Assembly (NCBI GenBank): GCA_014190575.1 | Contig: BJGQ01000030.1 | Location: 1-37,911 of the forward strand | Reading direction: 5' to 3' | Length of the DNA: 37,911 nt | Origin: Bacteroidota bacterium | GTDB taxonomy: Bacteria > Bacteroidota > Bacteroidia > Chitinophagales > UBA10324 | In this document: positions 33,772 to 37,911 of the stretch, in pieces | Layout: every line of letters starts with the position of its first letter | Numbering within the stretch: the first letter of the stretch is position 1 | The notes under the pieces: generated by a model | Told to the model about the DNA's origin: nothing | What the model saw: the letters and a program-made list of their open reading frames with translations, nothing else | Databases searched by the model: none | Translations under genes and position numbers: made by a program

Positions 33772-34629
33772 TCAGTAGGTTTCGAACTTTTTATTTTGCA
33801 ACGCATCTTCGTAAATGCTATTGTGAATGGTACTCAGGTAAGCCAGTTTTCTTTTATTCAAAATGATATTGATAATATCTTTGCGAACATATTGCATTGG
33901 CGCTGCATTTCCTTTCAATTTTAAATCATCAAAACTTACGAGGTATTGATACGCTGAATCGCTCATGGTTTGATACGATTTATTGTAAGGTGCATTGTCC
34001 AAATTATTTTCTTCTAGTGGCAAGATAGAAGTTAATTCGTCAATGGAAAACCAGGAACTATCTGATATCTGATATTTCACTGCATTGTCTATGCAAAAAT
34101 TCCGGAGTTTCGATTGGTTAACCTCGTTCTGCTTTTTCATCCACACTGTAGCTGAGTCCGTTTTTATTTTTAATGATTTCGGAAACATTACATAACGCAT
34201 TTTTGAAACCGCGGTTTTTAATTCAAAATTATCAATGTACTTTTTGTAGTAGTCTGTAATTTCCTGTTCATCTACAACGGTATCTAATTTTTGTTTGATC
34301 AATTCTTTTTCATAATAAAAAACAGTGAGCGATTCCCGATAATCAGTCAATTGTTTTTCTAAATCAGTATTTTTTTCTGAAAGATTTTCTTCAGCATAAT
34401 GCAAAATGAGGTTGTGCCTTATCCAGGCATCAATGTAATTTTTCACTGCTAAAACACTGTCTTCTGGTTTCGCTGCACCTTTTCCCACACCTTCCACATC
34501 ACTCTCGTACAAATATTTTTCGTACACCCGAGCAATTGGGTTTCCCTGTTCCGTTTTATTATTTGTTATGGTTGAACAGGAATTAAAGGTTAAGGTCATG
34601 CAAAGAATGAAGCGAACAACCGTATTCAA
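33772..34629 (-). CDS. PpiC/SurA-N-like periplasmic lipoprotein, probably without a working parvulin domain
   Basis: A 285-residue protein. The short signal 'VVRFILCMTLTFNSC' gives a lipobox Cys18. The rest is mostly helical: 'IDAWIRHNLILHYAEENL' and 'YRESLTVFYYEKELIKQKLDTVVDEQEITDYYKKYIDNFEL' resemble the SurA/PpiD N-terminal chaperone module. The C-terminal part ('VSKMRYVMFPKSLK' to 'VRKDIINIILNKRKLAYLSTIHNSIYEDA') is in the position of a parvulin domain but lacks the usual glycine-rich 'GG.LG' and 'GYHII' motifs, so isomerase activity is doubtful. The start appears to be TTG; the only later Met would cut the signal peptide. It lies 3 bp after the preceding gene and 1 bp before the next. 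Confidence 0.75.
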   Translation of the reverse strand: MNTVVRFILCMTLTFNSCSTITNNKTEQGNPIARVYEKYLYESDVEGVGKGAAKPEDSVLAVKNYIDAWIRHNLILHYAEENLSEKNTDLEKQLTDYRESLTVFYYEKELIKQKLDTVVDEQEITDYYKKYIDNFELKTAVSKMRYVMFPKSLKIKTDSATVWMKKQNEVNQSKLRNFCIDNAVKYQISDSSWFSIDELTSILPLEENNLDNAPYNKSYQTMSDSAYQYLVSFDDLKLKGNAAPMQYVRKDIINIILNKRKLAYLSTIHNSIYEDALQNKKFETY

Positions 34630-34632
34630 AAG

Positions 34633-36615
34633 TTACTTTTTGATAATGGTGCTCAACACATCTTCATTAATGTAAACAGGATATTTTTCGCGCAATGATT
34701 GAATCCAATCCTTTTCTAATTTCTCCTGAAAATCAGCAACAACATATCCGCGAGCTTCTTCCAATGGTTTTGGCATAACCGAAGTTAAAGAAGTAACTTT
34801 TAATATTTCAAAAGTTCCGTTTTCGCCGTTGTTGGTTTTGGATGAACCTACTTTCCATTCCAACCCTGAATTTTCATTTTCAAACTGAGTGCGTTTGTAT
34901 GTATCATTTTCGTATTTAAAAACAGTACTGTCGCTTTTATTCAACTTGGTTTTTATTGCTGCATCATCCATACCCTTTGCCGCCAATTTGTTATAAGCCA
35001 CAATTGCATTTGCATTTTTAAATGTACAGGTCTTGATTGTAATTTTTTCTTCGTCGGGATATTTATCTTTTGTTGCTGCATAGTACGAACGCAAACCAAC
35101 AGTATCCTTCACTGCTTTTGACCATACTTTTTGATCTGTCAATTCAAACAACAAAATTCCATCCATGTATTCCTTCATCAAATCAGCGAAAGCAGGATAT
35201 TCTTTATCCAATCGTTGTTCCTGAAAACTTAGCAAACTATTTTCAACAAACGAATTATACATTTTTCCAAACATGGTTGCTTTGTCATTTGGCTGCATGT
35301 ACTTGCGTTGATTCTTGTCAATGAAATCTGCTAAATCAGCTTGTGTGAAATTTTTCACTTCAGGTTTTAAAGTTTTATCTGTCAATGAAAAAAGAATTTT
35401 ATTCAATCCCGCTGCCTGATCCATTTTCCATAATCCTTTCATTAAACTCGAATCCATTTTCGAAAACAATTCAGTTTTAGCAGCATCATTTTCAGTATAG
35501 TTGAATTTTATTTTTGCTTTGTTGATGTATGAAGTTTTTGCAACCTCAGCACGAGAATCTTTTTCAACTTGTTTACGCAAAGTTTCGCGATAAGCATCTA
35601 ATGATGGAAGCGGTACACGGTCAATCAATTTTATAATATGCCAGCCATACTTGGTCATTACCGGTTTTGAATAATCACCAACATTTTTTAATGCAAATGC
35701 CGTGTTTTCAAAATCAGGAACCATTTTACCGGTGCCGAATGCTGGTAATTTTCCCCCTTCGCCTGCAGAAGTTTTATCTTCTGATTCACTTTTTGCAATG
35801 TCTTCAAAAACACCCCCTGCGGTTAACTCCTGATAGGCCTGATCAATTTTTGCTTTTGCTTTTAATGAATCATCATGAGTAGAATTCTTTGAAAGTTTAA
35901 CAAAAATATGTTCTACCTGAATGGTGCCACGAGAATTACGAATATCCAACACTTTTATAATGTGATATCCAAAACGCGTGCGGAAAGGTTTACTCATTTT
36001 ACCTACAGATGTATTGTAAGCAGCATTTTCAAAAGGATAAACAACCTGCAAGGCGGTAATGTATCCAAGGTCGCCGCCATTGTCTTTGGCGCTTGGGTCG
36101 CCTGAAGAATCTTTCGCCATTTTGTTAAAGTCTTTTCCTTTAACCAGCATATTATAAATTGCCATTGCTTTCAAATAAGCTTTCATGGTATCAACTGGTG
36201 CGGCATTCTGATCACACTTTATAAGTATGTGTTCAACATGCACTTCTTTTCCCAGGCGGGTGTAAGCTTCGTTCACTAACAGGTCGGTTACTTCTTTATC
36301 AATCAGGTAACTCTTAGCAAGAGTGGTTCGGTAAGTTGATAATTCATTGTTTACCGATGTGGCTGTATCCATTTTCATGTCGCGTGCTTCTTTCACTTTT
36401 TCGCGGAAGTTGATGTACAGGTTCAGGTAATCGCGCACAGCGCTTTCGCTGTAATCAATTTCTTTTCCCATGTTGTTCTTCTTATACACATTCAGAAACT
36501 CATCAACACCGATGTTTTCGTTTCCTACAGTAAATAGTGGCTTTGTTGTTTGAGCATGTGCCTGCATGAAAAAAGCAAGCAAAAGAAAAATTCCAAAAAA
36601 TTTTATTGACTTCAT
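34633..36615 (-). CDS. Large periplasmic peptidylprolyl isomerase with two parvulin domains (PpiC/PpiD-like)
   Basis: A 660-residue exported chaperone/isomerase. The signal peptide ends at 'QAHAQ' (about 21). After an N-terminal helical region come two full parvulin domains: about 124-225 ('VHVEHILIK', 'DNGGDLGYI', 'RFGYHIIKVL') and 233-332 ('IQVEHIFVKLS', 'GGKLPAFGTGKMVPDFENTAF', 'KYGWHIIKLID'). A long C-terminal half (about 340-660) is helical with a degenerate third domain-like part. It lacks the N-terminal membrane anchor of PpiD. It is the first gene of a four-gene leftward operon (spacing 3 bp, 1 bp, 4-bp overlap) and has a -7 element about 40 nt upstream. Likely clients are outer-membrane proteins and T9SS cargo. 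Confidence 0.92.
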   Translation of the reverse strand: MKSIKFFGIFLLLAFFMQAHAQTTKPLFTVGNENIGVDEFLNVYKKNNMGKEIDYSESAVRDYLNLYINFREKVKEARDMKMDTATSVNNELSTYRTTLAKSYLIDKEVTDLLVNEAYTRLGKEVHVEHILIKCDQNAAPVDTMKAYLKAMAIYNMLVKGKDFNKMAKDSSGDPSAKDNGGDLGYITALQVVYPFENAAYNTSVGKMSKPFRTRFGYHIIKVLDIRNSRGTIQVEHIFVKLSKNSTHDDSLKAKAKIDQAYQELTAGGVFEDIAKSESEDKTSAGEGGKLPAFGTGKMVPDFENTAFALKNVGDYSKPVMTKYGWHIIKLIDRVPLPSLDAYRETLRKQVEKDSRAEVAKTSYINKAKIKFNYTENDAAKTELFSKMDSSLMKGLWKMDQAAGLNKILFSLTDKTLKPEVKNFTQADLADFIDKNQRKYMQPNDKATMFGKMYNSFVENSLLSFQEQRLDKEYPAFADLMKEYMDGILLFELTDQKVWSKAVKDTVGLRSYYAATKDKYPDEEKITIKTCTFKNANAIVAYNKLAAKGMDDAAIKTKLNKSDSTVFKYENDTYKRTQFENENSGLEWKVGSSKTNNGENGTFEILKVTSLTSVMPKPLEEARGYVVADFQEKLEKDWIQSLREKYPVYINEDVLSTIIKK

Positions 36616-36830
36616 AAATGAATGGTTTTTATCAGAGGGTTATTTTTAAGGGTGGCAAATCTATACAAAATTGATTGACAGCATCCGCAGGTATAAAACT
36701 AAAATCGAGAATAATAAAACAGAACATTACGGATTCGGTGCGCTTATTTTGTCGCCCGCAAATAACAACAATTAAGCCGAAGGATTAAAGAACTCCTTTT
36801 GTTTGAAAGAAAAAATTTTTACCCACTGAT
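36616..36830. other. Divergent promoter region between the chaperone operon and the rlmD-like gene
   Basis: About 215 bp with no gene. The leftward -7 element TAGATTTG is annotated separately. For the rightward gene no convincing TTG-N19-TAnnTTTG is visible, though a CTTATTTTG followed by CGCC-like bases lies in the middle. No hairpin is evident. Confidence 0.3.
36656..36663 (-). promoter_or_regulatory. -7 promoter element of the PPIase-MoxR operon
   Basis: The reverse strand reads TAGATTTG, identical to the anmK element, 40 nt upstream of the first gene's ATG. No TTG is found at 19 nt. Confidence 0.5.
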
Positions 36831-37911
36831 ATGAAGCAAAATAGAGGAAGCATTCTAGAAAATATTGAGATTACCGCTTATGCAAATGAGGGAAGAAGTT
36901 TGGCCCGGATAAATAATAAAGTATTGTTTGTTGATGGTGCTGTGCCGGGTGATGTGGTGAATATCAAGCTGCAAAAATCAAAGAAGGATTGGATGGAAGG
37001 CCGCATTGATAAACTCATTTCGCCTTCACCGGAGCGTATTGATTCGTTTTGCAAACACTTCGGAACATGCGGTGGTTGCAAGTGGCAGTTTCTGGATTAC
37101 TCATCGCAATTAAAATATAAACAACAATCGGTTCTTGATTCGTTGCAACGAATTGGCAAGGTAGAGGCTAAAGAAATTTTGCCAATCATCGGTTCGTTAA
37201 ATCAGAAATATTACAGGAACAAATTAGATTATTCAGCAGGAGACAGAGCGTGGGTTACCAAGGAAGAATTAGATACTGAAGACCGGGTGTACAAACCTGC
37301 TTTGGGTTTTCATGTGGCCGGAAATTTTACAACTGTTTTGGATTTGGATGAATGTTTTCTGCAACCCGAACCTTCCAACAAAATAAGGTTAGCGGTAAAA
37401 GCTTTTGCTCTGAAACACGACATGAGTTTTTACGACAATTGGAACAAGCATGGTTTTTTACGAACCATGATTGTGCGCAATAATCTGAAGGGAGAATTTA
37501 TGGTGATTGTAGTAGTGGGTGAAATGAGAGAAGATTGGTTGTATCCGTTGTTAGATGAAATAAAAAATAATTTTCCGGAAGTAGTTTCATTGCACTACAT
37601 AGTAAACACAAAAGTGAACGATACCATTTACGATCAGGAGGTGATTACTTATTTCGGCGATGCCTTTATTATTGAAATGATGGAGAACCTGAAATTCCAA
37701 ATCAGTCCGAAATCTTTTTTCCAAACCAATCCAACTCAGGCATTAGAATTATATAAAGTAGTTCGCTCGTTTGCCGGATTGAACGGTGACGAATTGGTTT
37801 ATGATTTATATACTGGAACCGGAAGCATTGCATTGTTCGTTGCTGCACAAGCAAAACAGGTTGTTGGAATTGAACAGGTAGAAGACTCAATCCGTGATGC
37901 ACGACTGAATG
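36831..37911 (+). CDS. rlmD: 23S rRNA (uracil-C5)-methyltransferase, RlmD family (3' end outside the window)
   Basis: The first 360 codons are present; the gene runs off the window end. A TRAM domain (about 5-60, 'IEITAYANEGRSLARINNKVLFVDGAVPGD') leads to an Fe-S cluster site: Cys74, Cys80, Cys83 ('FCKHFGTCGGCKW') and Cys175 ('DLDECFL'). 'ISPKSFFQTNPTQALELYKVV' (291-311) and SAM motif I 'VYDLYTGTGSIALFVA' (323-338) identify the RlmCD/TrmA-RumA superfamily. These enzymes make m5U in 23S rRNA. The Fe-S cysteines and TRAM domain favour RlmD or RlmCD over TrmA; the exact target uridine cannot be told. The catalytic Cys lies beyond the window. Confidence 0.93.
   Translation, partial: MKQNRGSILENIEITAYANEGRSLARINNKVLFVDGAVPGDVVNIKLQKSKKDWMEGRIDKLISPSPERIDSFCKHFGTCGGCKWQFLDYSSQLKYKQQSVLDSLQRIGKVEAKEILPIIGSLNQKYYRNKLDYSAGDRAWVTKEELDTEDRVYKPALGFHVAGNFTTVLDLDECFLQPEPSNKIRLAVKAFALKHDMSFYDNWNKHGFLRTMIVRNNLKGEFMVIVVVGEMREDWLYPLLDEIKNNFPEVVSLHYIVNTKVNDTIYDQEVITYFGDAFIIEMMENLKFQISPKSFFQTNPTQALELYKVVRSFAGLNGDELVYDLYTGTGSIALFVAAQAKQVVGIEQVEDSIRDARLN

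Noticed and set aside
1-37911. Search for mobile elements, CRISPR arrays, toxin-antitoxin or defence genes, and tRNA genes
   Set aside because: No transposase, integrase, regularly spaced repeats, small paired genes or cloverleaf with a TTCRA arm was recognised. The genes are housekeeping or secreted proteins, so a claim of a new defence or mobile system would not be supported.

Overview
The window is a stretch of chromosome from a Bacteroidota (Cytophaga/Chitinophaga/Flavobacterium-like) bacterium. The sequence is AT-rich. It encodes type IX secretion (T9SS) cargo with both type A and type B (gliding-motility/CHU) C-terminal signals, a DUF4290 protein, a Rho factor with a long low-complexity insert, and tandem SurA/PpiC chaperones next to a MoxR ATPase. 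Where promoters can be read they match the Bacteroidota form (TTG, 19 nt, TAnnTTTG) and not the E. coli -35/-10. I see no tRNA, rRNA, CRISPR array, insertion sequence, integrase or phage gene. This is a core housekeeping region, not an accessory island.

Layout. 1-5.1 kb: the tail of a T9SS cargo gene and its terminator, then leftward saccharopine dehydrogenase-like, murA and DUF4290 genes, a rightward nadD, and a convergent xth. 5.1-8.2 kb: leftward Tat-exported flavin amine oxidase and serS. 8.3-13.1 kb: rightward rho, rpmH (too short for routine ORF lists), rnpA, yidD and an S41 C-terminal processing protease, closed by a strong terminator. 13.1-16.8 kb: a methyltransferase, a small DUF4406-like protein on the opposite strand, an M28 peptidase and tsaB. 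16.8-24 kb: a leftward Rrf2 regulator, then a tightly packed leftward run read in the order lipoprotein, purN, gcvT, comB, purD, dedA, TPM-lipoprotein. 24-30.1 kb: a T9SS type A cargo, dxs, and a large type B cargo with PKD modules. 30.1-31.4 kb: anmK and a bidirectional terminator. 31.4-36.6 kb: a leftward operon of three periplasmic PPIase/chaperone proteins and a MoxR ATPase. 36.8 kb to the end: the start of an RlmD-type rRNA methyltransferase.

How the genes work together. Several are envelope functions: murA (peptidoglycan precursor synthesis), anmK (muropeptide recycling), dxs (isoprenoid precursors, including the undecaprenyl carrier), DedA (lipid transport family), SurA-like chaperones (outer-membrane protein and T9SS cargo folding) and S41/M28 peptidases. 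PurD, PurN and GcvT share glycine and one-carbon folate chemistry and sit close together. Rho, rpmH, rnpA, yidD, serS, tsaB and RlmD belong to the RNA and translation machinery.

The points most worth a second look are: MurA carrying Asp in place of the catalytic Cys (predicted fosfomycin insensitivity); a palindromic repeat apparently inserted in frame into rnpA; a recurrent promoter motif set that can be read directly; a long rho leader; a 2-phosphosulfolactate phosphatase homologue inside the purine cluster; and an uncharacterised lipoprotein whose stop codon overlaps the purN start. I did not find a convincing undescribed multi-gene system.
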